A stretch of DNA of 64,000 nt. Origin: an uncultured Flavobacteriaceae bacterium. Its GTDB lineage: Bacteria; Bacteroidota; Bacteroidia; Flavobacteriales; Flavobacteriaceae. The notes beneath the pieces are model-generated. The model searched no databases. It saw nothing but the letters and a program-made list of their open reading frames with translations, and was not told the DNA's origin. Of this stretch, positions 44,982 to 54,900 are shown piece after piece. The first letter of the stretch is position 1, and each line of letters starts with the position of its first letter. A program made the translations under genes and the position numbers. The stretch covers positions 1 to 64,000 of the forward strand of contig CALGLR010000009.1 in assembly GCA_937959395.1 (NCBI GenBank). Reading direction: 5' to 3'.

Positions 44982-45575
44982 ATGAAAAAAATAATCATAA
45001 TATCAATCTTACTAAGTTATTCTCTAAATATTTTTGGACAAGGGCATAAAGAAATAAATTTAATAAAAGTTGACAGTACTTGGGGCAAAGAAATTATTCA
45101 AGTTCCTTTTTGGTTCGCTCCCGAAATAGATTATAAAGGGCATGAAGATATTAGATTTGCTAAAGGCTGGGAGGATATTAATAGTTCTGGATTTTGGACT
45201 CTTGTTTTTGCTTGGGACATTAATTTAAATACTAAACCAACGACAAATTTTTTTGAAGATAGTATTAAACTCTATTTTGATGGATTAATGAAAGTAGTTA
45301 ACGACAATAAAACGTTAATTATACCAAAAACCATAGTAAAATTAATAGAAAATAAGAAAAATTCAGAAAAAATAACTTTTACAGGAACAGTAGAAACATA
45401 CGATGCATTTACTACTAAAAAAATGATTGCACTAAATGTTACAATTGAAAGTTATTACTGTGAAAAAATTGATAAATACGTTCCCTTTTTCAAAATCTCT
45501 CCACGAAATTTTAATCATAAAATATGGAAGGAATTGAACGGAATATATCTTAGTGATGATATTTGCAATAACTAA
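44982..45575 (+). CDS. Hypothetical secreted protein
   Basis: 197 residues. Signal peptide (about 1-19, ending NIFGQ), so periplasmic or outer-membrane associated. The body is mixed alpha/beta with motifs EINLIKVDSTWGKEIIQVPFWFAPEI and FARGW-like FAKGWEDINSSGFWTLVFAWDIN. No cysteine anchors or known catalytic motif, no T9SS tail. I do not recognise a family. It is isolated between a terminator and a repeat-like region, and it and the next gene look like accessory cargo. Confidence 0.7.
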   Translation: MKKIIIISILLSYSLNIFGQGHKEINLIKVDSTWGKEIIQVPFWFAPEIDYKGHEDIRFAKGWEDINSSGFWTLVFAWDINLNTKPTTNFFEDSIKLYFDGLMKVVNDNKTLIIPKTIVKLIENKKNSEKITFTGTVETYDAFTTKKMIALNVTIESYYCEKIDKYVPFFKISPRNFNHKIWKELNGIYLSDDICNN

Positions 45576-45720
45576 TTATAAGAATACGGAAATCCCCCTT
45601 ACCAATTAACTTTTCATTTAGAAATCGTAAAATCAATACTTAAATAAAACACTACAAACAATAAAGAAAAGTATAGTTAACTACTAATGATTTCCCTATG
45701 GAAAAATCCTTGCGACTGAA

Positions 45721-45792
45721 CAATGGTTCGGTTCTTTTTATTAACTTAGTGTTTCAGCAACGAAACCATACATGAACCGTTTTAGCTAATGT
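45721..45792 (+). repeat. Imperfect inverted repeat resembling cassette-associated elements
   Basis: ATGGTT...CGGTTC (45723-45734) faces AACCAT (45764-45769) and GAACCG (45774-45779), with TTAACTTAGTG between and TTTTAGCTAATGTTG at the right edge. The layout of paired short arms around a central segment resembles attC-like or flavobacterial gene-spacing repeats, a comparison from memory. It lies 40 bases upstream of the DUF1648 gene. Confidence 0.4.
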
Positions 45793-45819
45793 TGAAAAAA
45801 CCTGAATTAAAGTAAAATT

Positions 45820-46356
45820 ATGGTAGAGAGACCGAAAATAAAATTAAACTTAACAAATACTGATAAAGTAATTGAATTTATTGGCTGGATAATACTCATC
45901 GGAACTTGGGTTTTAGCAACACTAAGTTTTTCGGACTTACCAGAATCAATTCCTACTCATTTTAATGGAGCGGGAGAAGCAGATGGATTTGGAGAAAAGA
46001 CTAATATTTTTGTACTACCAATTATTGGAACGATTCTTTTTATTGGAATGACAATGCTAAACAAGAATCCACACATTTTTAATTATCCGAAAACCATAAC
46101 TAACGAAAACGCATTAAATCAATATTCTAATGCCACTCGAATGATTAGAGTATTGAAATTGACAATCGTATTTGTTTTTGGACTTATACTATTTATGACT
46201 TTACAGTTCACTAATGGCAATGCTGATGGTCTTGGAACTTGGTTTTTGCCACTTACAATTAGCTTGTTTATAATCCCTACTTTATATTTTTTGTTTAAAT
46301 CAATGAAAATAAAGGCAAACGGGCAAAATACTAGCAACAACAATGGCTATAATTAA
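45820..46356 (+). CDS. DUF1648 domain membrane protein
   Basis: 178 residues with four predicted membrane helices (about 18-38, 63-78, 108-125 and 136-154). The DUF1648 signature is in SFSDLPESIPTHFNGAGEADGFGEKTN (about 44-70), which carries the family's P-x-H-F-x-x-x-G-x-x-D-G pattern. In Firmicutes such domains occur in SdpI-like immunity and membrane proteins; the role here is unknown. It follows an inverted repeat and precedes three hairpins, so it is isolated from both neighbours. Confidence 0.85.
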   Translation: MVERPKIKLNLTNTDKVIEFIGWIILIGTWVLATLSFSDLPESIPTHFNGAGEADGFGEKTNIFVLPIIGTILFIGMTMLNKNPHIFNYPKTITNENALNQYSNATRMIRVLKLTIVFVFGLILFMTLQFTNGNADGLGTWFLPLTISLFIIPTLYFLFKSMKIKANGQNTSNNNGYN

Positions 46357-46627
46357 TGTGGGGTTTGGGTTTTTACGCCAAAGTCTGTGTATATTTATGA
46401 GATCGCAAAATCTCAGGGATTTTGCTTTAGACAAGAAAAAATGAACTACCTCGACCCAAGGGTACGAGGTATCAAATAGGAAAATCCTTTTTTATTTCGA
46501 CGCAAACGTCGGGGAATTAACCAAAAAAATGATTAAAACAAAAAGATTTAGCTATGAACGTTGGAGCAATGAGAATTGTAAATCACCGCACCACACTAAT
46601 CATAGTCGAGACATTAACAGGTAACTT
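46357..46627. other. Gap with three short hairpins
   Basis: 271 bases between two convergent genes. Visible are GAGAT/ATCTC (about 46399-46414), TACCTCG/CGAGGTA (about 46447-46471) and CGACG/CGTCG (about 46499-46512). None has a long T run. The last contains TTTCGACGCAAACGTCGG, reminiscent of the TTCGAC repeat family. No gene seen. Confidence 0.55.
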
Positions 46628-48124
46628 TTACAAATCAAACCAATCATTTACTCTAGTATCATGTTTTGGGATGAATGTTTTATGAATAAATTCATTATTT
46701 GCTTTGTTATATTCATAATCCTTCGCCCATTCTTTATGGTTCTTAGCTAAAGCAACAATACTTTCACAAACAAAATCAATCTCGGCACAAGTTGTAGTGG
46801 GGTGAATAGATAAACGTATCCAACCTGGTTTACGAATTAAATCACCTAATGAAATTTGATTTACCAAACTCGTAGACTGTTCTTGGTTTACATGCAGTAA
46901 ATAATGCCCGTAGGTTCCTGCACAGCTGCAACCTCCACGAGTTTGTATACCAAATCGATCATTAAGTAATTTAACACCTAAATTAAAGTGTAAATCGTCA
47001 ATAAAAAAAGAAATAACTCCTAATCGATCTTTATGTTGTGGTGCTAGTATATTAATCGTTTTAACGGGCTCTAAATGCTTAAATACATGATGTAACAACT
47101 CATGCTCTCTATCCAATATATTCTTTACTCCCATTTGCTCTTTAAGCTTAATAGCTAAAGCTGTTTTTATGGTTTGTAAAAACCCTGGTGTACCTCCGTC
47201 TTCTCTATCTTCTATACTTTCAACATATTTGTGTTCTCCCCAAGGGTTTGTCCAGCTAACGGTTCCTCCTCCCGGACAGTCGGGAACCATATTTTTATAT
47301 AGTTTTTTATTAAATACCAAAACACCAGAAGTTCCTGGACCTCCTAAAAATTTATGAGGCGAAAAGAAAATAGCATCTAAGGATTCATCTTCATGTTCTG
47401 GATGCATATTAATGTTAACATATGGAGCCGAACAGGCAAAATCAACAAAACAAACGCCATTATGCTTATGCATTAATTTTGCTATTTTATGATAAGGGGT
47501 TTGTATTCCTGTGACATTAGATCCACCAATAACCGAGGCGATTTTTAATGTACACTCTTTATATTTTTCAAGAAGTATTTCTAAGTTTTCAAGACTAAAT
47601 AAACCATCTTTTCCAGCAGGAATCACTTCTACTTTAGCCATGGTTTCTAACCAAGATGTATGATTAGAGTGATGCTCCATATGTGTTACAAATACTACTG
47701 GACGAATCGCATTTGGTATCTTTGTATATTTACTTAGATTCTCAGGGACTTTAAGTCCTAAAATACGTTGAAACTTATTTACAACACTGGTCATTCCATT
47801 TCCTGCAACAATCAACACATCGTCTGCATTACTGTTTACATGGTTTTTAATGATTTGCCTTGCTTTATGGTATGCATTTGTCATAGCAGTACCAGAAACC
47901 GTGGTTTCTGTATGCGTATTGGCTACAAAAGGTCCAAACTTATTTGTTATTTTATCTTCAATAGGTCTATACAAGCGTCCAGAAGCTGTCCAATCTGTAT
48001 AAATAATCTTCTTTTTACCATAAGGAGACTCAAACTCTTGATCGATACCAATTATTTGTTCTCTAAATGGCTTAAAATAGCGTTCCAATTCTGAACGTTG
48101 TTCTTTTACATTACTCTTAATCAT
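46628..48124 (-). CDS. Class V aminotransferase-fold PLP enzyme
   Basis: 498 residues. The PLP lysine is K258 in FFSPHKFLGGPGTSG, with upstream cofactor contacts in AGNGMTSVVN (about 107-116), HMEHHSN and VDFACSAPY (Asp pairing with the pyridine nitrogen). Near the C-terminus RGGCSCAGTYGH (C399 and C401) is at the place where group II cysteine desulfurases carry the sulfur acceptor Cys, but the motif differs, so sulfur transfer is uncertain. It could be an isopenicillin N epimerase- or selenocysteine lyase-like enzyme. Cytoplasmic. It follows glmM after 30 bases on the same strand, likely one transcript. Confidence 0.88.
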   Translation of the reverse strand: MIKSNVKEQRSELERYFKPFREQIIGIDQEFESPYGKKKIIYTDWTASGRLYRPIEDKITNKFGPFVANTHTETTVSGTAMTNAYHKARQIIKNHVNSNADDVLIVAGNGMTSVVNKFQRILGLKVPENLSKYTKIPNAIRPVVFVTHMEHHSNHTSWLETMAKVEVIPAGKDGLFSLENLEILLEKYKECTLKIASVIGGSNVTGIQTPYHKIAKLMHKHNGVCFVDFACSAPYVNINMHPEHEDESLDAIFFSPHKFLGGPGTSGVLVFNKKLYKNMVPDCPGGGTVSWTNPWGEHKYVESIEDREDGGTPGFLQTIKTALAIKLKEQMGVKNILDREHELLHHVFKHLEPVKTINILAPQHKDRLGVISFFIDDLHFNLGVKLLNDRFGIQTRGGCSCAGTYGHYLLHVNQEQSTSLVNQISLGDLIRKPGWIRLSIHPTTTCAEIDFVCESIVALAKNHKEWAKDYEYNKANNEFIHKTFIPKHDTRVNDWFDL

Positions 48125-48154
48125 AATTACTCCTTTTCATTATAATTTAATATA

Positions 48155-49543
48155 CTAAATATTAGCAACTTCCTTTATTTCTCCAATGATCTTATCAGCC
48201 AAAATATCTGCTTCAGTTTGTGATTTTGCTTCAGTATATATTCTAATTATTGGCTCTGTATTACTTTTTCTAAGATGCACCCAGTTTTCAGCAAAATCTA
48301 TTTTAACACCATCTATAGTGGTTAATTTTTCTGATGAATACTTTTCTTCCATAGCTTTTAAAATGGCATCCACATCAATTTGTGGTGTTAATGCAATTTT
48401 CTTTTTACTCATAAAGTAACTTGTATATGTTTTTCTAAGCTCACTAACACTCATTTTCTTTTCAGCTAAAAGTGTTAGAAATAAAGCGACGCCAACCAAA
48501 GCATCACGACCATAATGTGAAGCTGGATATATAATTCCGCCATTGCCTTCACCACCTATTACCGCATTGTTCTTCTTCATTAACGACACTACATTTACTT
48601 CTCCAACAGCACTGGCTTCATAGGTTCCTCCATGCTTTTCAGTAATATCTCTAAGCGCACGTGTTGAACTCATATTACTTACCGTATTTCCTGGGTTTTT
48701 GCTCAATATATGATCTGCACAAGCGACTAAAGTATATTCTTCACCAAACATCTCACCATTCTCATCCACAAAGGCTAATCTATCTACATCTGGATCGACT
48801 ACAATACCAAAATCTGCACGTTCCTTTTTTACTTCCGCAGACAAATCGGTTAAATGCTCTTTTAAAGGTTCTGGATTATGTGGAAAATCTCCGTTTGGCT
48901 CACAATATAGCTTTACAGCATGTACACCTAATCGTTCTAATAACATTGGAATTGCGATACCTCCTGTAGAATTCACTCCATCCACAACGACTTTAAAATT
49001 TGCTGCTTCTATAGCTTTTTTATCTACATATTCTAATTCTAAAACTTCATCAATATGTATATCGATATAAGCTTCATTTTTTGTTATTTTTCCTAAATCA
49101 TCAACGGCTGCAAACTGCATAGCATCACTTTCTGCTATTTCTAAAATTTTAGCACCTTCAATAGCATCTAAAAACTCACCTTTTGCATTTAACAATTTAA
49201 GCGCATTCCATTGCTTGGGGTTGTGACTCGCCGTTAAAATAATACCACCATCTGCATGTTCCATAGGCACAGCAATTTCAACAGTAGGTGTTGTAGACAA
49301 TCCTAAATCAATAACATCTATCCCTAAACCAACTAAAGTATTCATTACTAAATTCTGAATCATCTCTCCAGAAATTCTAGCATCTCTACCAACCACGACT
49401 CTATAATTTTCTTTTTCTCTTTGAGATTTTAACCAAGTCCCGTAGGCCGCAGCAAATTTAACAGTATCTATTGGTGTTAAATTATCTCCAACTTGCCCGC
49501 CAATGGTTCCTCTAATTCCTGATATTGATTTTATTAATGTCAT
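48155..49543 (-). CDS. glmM: Phosphoglucosamine mutase GlmM-type
   Basis: 462 residues, alpha-D-phosphohexomutase fold. The phosphoserine is S106 in LTASHNPKQWNALK, the metal loop is D250-P-D252-V-D254-R, the sugar-binding loop is GGEGNGG (about 315-322), and the phosphate-binding end is RKSNTEPIIRIYTEA. It converts glucosamine-6-phosphate to glucosamine-1-phosphate for peptidoglycan and lipopolysaccharide. The family also includes PGM/PMM enzymes, so GlmM is the best but not the only reading. A -7 box (TATATTTG on the minus strand, 49574-49567) lies 24 bases upstream of the start. Confidence 0.92.
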   Translation of the reverse strand: MTLIKSISGIRGTIGGQVGDNLTPIDTVKFAAAYGTWLKSQREKENYRVVVGRDARISGEMIQNLVMNTLVGLGIDVIDLGLSTTPTVEIAVPMEHADGGIILTASHNPKQWNALKLLNAKGEFLDAIEGAKILEIAESDAMQFAAVDDLGKITKNEAYIDIHIDEVLELEYVDKKAIEAANFKVVVDGVNSTGGIAIPMLLERLGVHAVKLYCEPNGDFPHNPEPLKEHLTDLSAEVKKERADFGIVVDPDVDRLAFVDENGEMFGEEYTLVACADHILSKNPGNTVSNMSSTRALRDITEKHGGTYEASAVGEVNVVSLMKKNNAVIGGEGNGGIIYPASHYGRDALVGVALFLTLLAEKKMSVSELRKTYTSYFMSKKKIALTPQIDVDAILKAMEEKYSSEKLTTIDGVKIDFAENWVHLRKSNTEPIIRIYTEAKSQTEADILADKIIGEIKEVANI

Positions 49544-49621
49544 AAATATGTATCTAATTATAGAAGCAAATATAACATTTCAAAATTGCATTTCTTTAAT
49601 CATAATTCGTAAATTCACCAC

Positions 49622-50215
49622 ATGAATTTTTTAGCGCATATTTATCTTTCTGGTAACAACAAATCAATAACTATTGGTAATTTTATTGCTGATGGTATTC
49701 GCGGTAAAGACTATGAAGTTTATCCCAAAGAGATTCAAACCGGTATCTTATTACATCGAGAGATTGATACGTATACAGATGCTCATAAAACAGTACGATT
49801 AAGCACAAAACGGTTACATAAAAATTATAGCCATTATTCTGGAGTAATTGTAGATATTTTATACGATCATTTTTTAGCAAAAAACTGGAAAAACTATTCA
49901 GATATACCACTTGCTGATTATATTGATGATTTTTATGACACTCTAGAAGACAACTTTGACATTCTACCTCAACGCATTACGAAAATGATGCCTTATATGA
50001 TTGCCGATAATTGGTTATTAAGCTATGCTTCTATTGAAGGCATCGCTAAAGTTTTAGAAGGCATGAATCGTCGTACTAAAAACAAATCTAAAATGAATTT
50101 AGCTGTAAATGAGCTTCAAGAATTTTACAATGAATTTGAAACGGAATTTACTCAGTTTTTTGATGAACTCATTGCTTTTTCAGCTGAAAAATTAAAACAA
50201 ATACAACAACAATAA
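49622..50215 (+). CDS. Acyl carrier protein phosphodiesterase-like (DUF479/AcpH)
   Basis: 197 residues starting MNFLAHIYLSGNN, the family's N-terminus. HREIDTYTDAHKTVRLSTKRL (about 43-63) is the HD-like metal-binding region, and the GNFIADGIRG loop is also conserved. In E. coli AcpH removes 4'-phosphopantetheine from acyl carrier protein; for Bacteroidota members this is assumed by homology. Cytoplasmic, helical. It starts a plus-strand run with ggt and the tricorn-like gene (3 and 35 base gaps), and is divergent from glmM. Confidence 0.9.
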   Translation: MNFLAHIYLSGNNKSITIGNFIADGIRGKDYEVYPKEIQTGILLHREIDTYTDAHKTVRLSTKRLHKNYSHYSGVIVDILYDHFLAKNWKNYSDIPLADYIDDFYDTLEDNFDILPQRITKMMPYMIADNWLLSYASIEGIAKVLEGMNRRTKNKSKMNLAVNELQEFYNEFETEFTQFFDELIAFSAEKLKQIQQQ

Positions 50216-50218
50216 TAA

Positions 50219-51919
50219 ATGAAACAATTATCACTTCTAGTACTAATTACATTAACTGTTTTTAGTTGCAAAAAAAATCCTGAAAAAACAATCAAAAAAA
50301 AAGAAATAGGATTGATAACGAAACATGCTATGGTTGTTTCTGCTCGTATTGAAGCGTCAAGAATAGGAAATGCTATTTTAGAACAAGGCGGAAATGCTTT
50401 CGATGCTATGGCAGTTACAGAACTTGCTCTAGCTGTTGCTTACCCCTATGCTGGGAATATTGGTGGTGGCGGATTTATGGTTTACCGAAAAAACGACGGT
50501 ACTATTGGTGCCTTAGATTATAGAGAAAAAGCGTCTAAAAAAGCAACAAAAGACATGTATTTAGATTCTTTAGGTAATGTTATTCCCAATTTAAGTACTC
50601 GAGGTGCTATGGCTGTTGGTGTTCCTGGAACTATTGCTGGTGTTTTTGCATCTCATAAACGGTTTGGAAGTTTACCTATGAATGAGATTTTAGAACCTGT
50701 TATTGCTCTAGCAAAAAAAGGAGTCATTGTTACTAAAAAACAGGAAAAAAGGCTCAAAGAGAAACGTAACGATTTTCTTGAAGTAAATAAAGACACCATT
50801 TTATTAGCCAAAAATTGGAAAGTAAACGACACTATAAAATATAATAGTATCGCAAAAACGCTTACTAGGATAAAAGACAATGGCCGAGACGAATTTTATA
50901 AAGGAGAAACAGCAAAGCGCTTGGCCAAATTCATTCAAGATAATGGAGGTATTATTACCACAGAAGACTTAGCAGCTTACGAAGCTAAATGGCGTACACC
51001 AGTAACTTTAGAATACGATGGATTAAAAATTATATCCATGTCTCCGCCATCTAGTGGAGGGATTGCTCTGGCTCAAATATTAAAAAGTATAGAATCTTTC
51101 GATTTAGAAAAGTATGGTCACAACTCTATTAAAGCCATTCAAGTCATTACCGAGGCAGAACGCAGAGCTTATGCCGATAGAAGTTTTTATTTAGGAGATC
51201 CAGATTTTGTAACTGTACCTCAAGACAAATTAATTAGTGACAATTACCTAAAAGGCAGAATGTCTAGTTTTTCATTTGATAAAGCAACGCCTTCTACTGA
51301 AGTCTCGCATGGATCGGTTCAAATCGTAGAAAGTGATGAAACAACACATTATTCAATTATCGACCAATTTGGAAATGCAGTATCTGTGACAACAACTCTT
51401 AATTCTGGTTACGGTTCAAAATTATACTCTAGCGAACTTGGGTTCTTTTTAAACAACGAAATGGACGATTTCTCTAGTAAACCCGGAGTTCCAAATGTTT
51501 ATGGATTATTAGGGGCTGAAGCAAATAGTATTGTACCCGAAAAACGCATGTTAAGTTCCATGACACCAACAATTGTAGAGAAAAACGGCAAATTATACAT
51601 GTCTGTAGGAACTCCTGGCGGGTCTACAATCATTACCTGTGTTTTACAAACCATATTAAATGTTCATGAATTTAAAATGAGTATGCAAGATGCTGTTAAT
51701 GCGCCTCGTTTCCATCACCAATGGTTACCAGATGTTATCATGATGGAACCCAATTCATTTCCAAGGGAAACAGTTAATGCTTTACAAAAAAAGGGATATA
51801 CTATTAATGAAAAAGATTCACCAGTAATTGGAAAAGTAGATGGCATTCTAATTCGTCCTGATGGCACTCTTGAAGGTGGTGCAGATTATCGCGGTGATGA
51901 TAGAGCAGCAGGGTTTTAA
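50219..51919 (+). CDS. ggt: Gamma-glutamyltransferase, lipoprotein form
   Basis: 566 residues, an Ntn-hydrolase precursor. The catalytic Thr that becomes the small-subunit N-terminus is T375 in SDETTHYSIIDQFGN. The donor/oxyanion loop is SPPSSGG (about 275-281), the small subunit also has TTLNSGYGSK, and the large subunit has GGGGFMVYR and PGTIAGV. A lipoprotein signal ends LTVFSC, with C17 lipidated, so the enzyme is anchored in the periplasm or outer membrane. The family cleaves gamma-glutamyl peptides such as glutathione. It starts 3 bases after the previous gene and is followed by a secreted tricorn-like protease, suggesting peptide scavenging. Confidence 0.95.
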   Translation: MKQLSLLVLITLTVFSCKKNPEKTIKKKEIGLITKHAMVVSARIEASRIGNAILEQGGNAFDAMAVTELALAVAYPYAGNIGGGGFMVYRKNDGTIGALDYREKASKKATKDMYLDSLGNVIPNLSTRGAMAVGVPGTIAGVFASHKRFGSLPMNEILEPVIALAKKGVIVTKKQEKRLKEKRNDFLEVNKDTILLAKNWKVNDTIKYNSIAKTLTRIKDNGRDEFYKGETAKRLAKFIQDNGGIITTEDLAAYEAKWRTPVTLEYDGLKIISMSPPSSGGIALAQILKSIESFDLEKYGHNSIKAIQVITEAERRAYADRSFYLGDPDFVTVPQDKLISDNYLKGRMSSFSFDKATPSTEVSHGSVQIVESDETTHYSIIDQFGNAVSVTTTLNSGYGSKLYSSELGFFLNNEMDDFSSKPGVPNVYGLLGAEANSIVPEKRMLSSMTPTIVEKNGKLYMSVGTPGGSTIITCVLQTILNVHEFKMSMQDAVNAPRFHHQWLPDVIMMEPNSFPRETVNALQKKGYTINEKDSPVIGKVDGILIRPDGTLEGGADYRGDDRAAGF

Positions 51920-51954
51920 AAACGAATACAACTAATTATTATTTCGCATAAAAA

Positions 51955-54900
51955 ATGAAAAAAACATTTTTATTTCTAGTCCTTTTATTAACTACAATGG
52001 GATTTTCGCAAGGTACCCAATTATTAAGACAACCTACTCTATCTCAAACTCACATTGTTTTCGTTTACGCCAACGATTTATGGAAAGTTCCAATAAATGG
52101 TGGAAATGCTATTAGATTAACGAGTGACGATGGAGCTGAATATGAACCGCATTTTTCAGATGATGGTAAATACATCGCTTTTACAGGTCAATATGATGGT
52201 AATTACGACGTTTATATAATTCCAAGTCAAGGAGGTGAACCAAAACGATTAACTTTTCATCCGGGTGGAGATCTTGTTCAAGGGTGGACTCACGATAATA
52301 AAGTTTTATTTAGATCTACTAGAGAATCTCAACCAACCAAATCTCGTAAGTTTTATACCATAGGGATTGAAGATAGTTTCCCAAACAGTATAGATTTACC
52401 TAGAGCTGCATATGGAGAAATGTCTTCAGATGGCAAGCACATCGCCTATACACCTATAATGTCTTGGGACCCTGAGTGGCGTAATTATAGAGGTGGGCAA
52501 GCGATGCCAATTTGGATTGTTAATTTAGAAACTAAAGAACTAATAACGACCCCGCAACCTACAAAAGAACGCCATTTAACCCCTATTTGGCTAAATGATA
52601 TTGTTTATTATATTTCAGAACGTGATTATACAAGCAATATCTGGTCATTCAACCCTAAGACACAAGAAGAAGAACAAATTACTTTCCATAAAAAGTTTGA
52701 TGTTAAGAGTTTAGATGCAAACCAAAATCAAATTATTTATGAGCAAGGTGGCTATTTACATCTCGTAAACCCAAATACGAAAAAATCTACGCAACTAATT
52801 ATTAATGTATCGGCCGACCTAAACTTTGCTAGACCAAGATGGGTATCTATTGAAGGGGGAGACTTAATTAATCCTAATATTTCACCTAACGGAAAACGTG
52901 CTATTTTTGAACATAGAGGAGATATTTTCACCGTTCCAAAAGAAAACGGAACTTGGAGAAACTTAACCAGCAGTTCTGGTGCTGCAGATAGAAATCCGAT
53001 CTGGTCTCCAAAAGGTGATCAAATTGCATGGTTTTCTGATGAAAGTGGAGACTATAAATTAGTTATCGCAGATCAAAACGGTCAAAATCAACAACAAATA
53101 GCCTTAACCAATTCAACATTTTACTTTAAACCAGAATGGTCTCCAGACGGTAAACACATTACGTACACAGATACCGATTATAATGTTTGGGTAATTAACC
53201 TATTAACTAAGCAATCTATAAAAGTTGATTCTGATAGTTATGCACACCCGAATAGAACTATGAATCCTGTCTGGTCTCCTGATAGTAAATGGATCACATA
53301 TAGCAAACAAGGTAAAAGCCATTTTAAATCTATTTATCTCTATAATATTATTACTAAAGAAACTACTCAAATTACAGATGGGATTGCTGATGCTATTTCG
53401 CCTGTTTGGGATGCTTCAGGTAAATATATTTATACTTTAGCAAGTACCAATTACGGTTTAGCTAGTGGCTGGTTGGATATGAGTTCTTACGATCCCAAAA
53501 CAACTAGAAGCCTTTATGCTATTGTTTTAAATAGTAAGGATGAGCGACCTAATCTTCCAAAAACCGATGAAGAAATTAAAAAAGAATCAGATAAAGAGGA
53601 AAAGAAAAAAAGCAAGAAATCTGATAAAGAAGAAAAAACAGATAAAAAAATAGAACCCACCATTTTAGATAGAACGAATATTTTCGATAGACTAGTGCCA
53701 TTAAAATTACCTGAAGGTGATTATATAGCGTTAGAAAAAGCAAAAACTAATTTTGTTTATGTCTTTGAAAACATAGTAGGGAAAGGCGAAGAAGAAAACG
53801 CCATAAAAGTACACCAATATGATATTGAAAAAAGCGAACCGAAAGATTTTGCAACAGGTATTTCAGAGTTTGTCGTATCGCAAGACCGTAAAAATATATT
53901 ACTCCAACAATCTGGCATTTGGAAAATAACAAGTGCTGAAGCTCCAATCACCCCAGAAACTAAGGCTATTAATACAGCTTTAAAAATCAAAATAAATCCA
54001 AAAGAAGAATACCATCAAATTTTTAAAGAAGGTTGGCGTTTTATGCGTGATTTTTTATATGTAAACAACACGCATGGAGCACCTTGGGATGACATATATA
54101 AATGGTATTCACCATGGATAAACCATGTAAAACACCGATCAGATTTAAACTATGTCGTTGATATTATGAGCGGAGAAATTGCCATAGGACACTCTTACGT
54201 CTCTGGAGGAGATTTACCAGATGTTAATAATGTCCCTATAGGCTTATTAGGTTGTGATTTCAAAATTGATAATAATAATTATCGTATCTCGAAAATCTAT
54301 AATGGAGAACGCTGGAATCCTAATATATATGCACCTTTAAGCTTACAAGGTGTAAAAGAAGGCGATTATATCTTATCCATAAACGGCAAGCAACTAGACG
54401 CCTCTACAAATATTTACAAATTATTAGAACAAACAGCTGATAGAGAAATTACGATTACCTTTAATAGTACAACTTCAAAAACTAATGCAAAATCCATTCT
54501 GATTAGACCAGTTACAAGCGAATACGAATTACGCTATATAAATTGGGTGGAAGAAAACCGAAGAAAAGTAGACAAACTCTCTAACGGTAAATTAGCATAT
54601 GTCTATGTTCCTAATACTTCTGGTAATGGCTTTGCCTCTTTTAATAGGTATTATTTTTCTCAACAAGATAAAAAAGGTGTGATTATAGATGAACGTAATA
54701 ATGGAGGTGGATCAGCAGCAGATTATATGATAGATATAATGTCTAGAGAGCTTTTAGGTTATTTTAATAGTAAATCAAATGATAACAGACCATGGACAAC
54801 TCCTATAGCTGGTATTTGGGGTCCAAAAGTGATGATAATTAATGAACGTGCAGGATCTGGAGGCGATTTGCTTCCGTATATGTTTAAAGCTAAAAAATTA

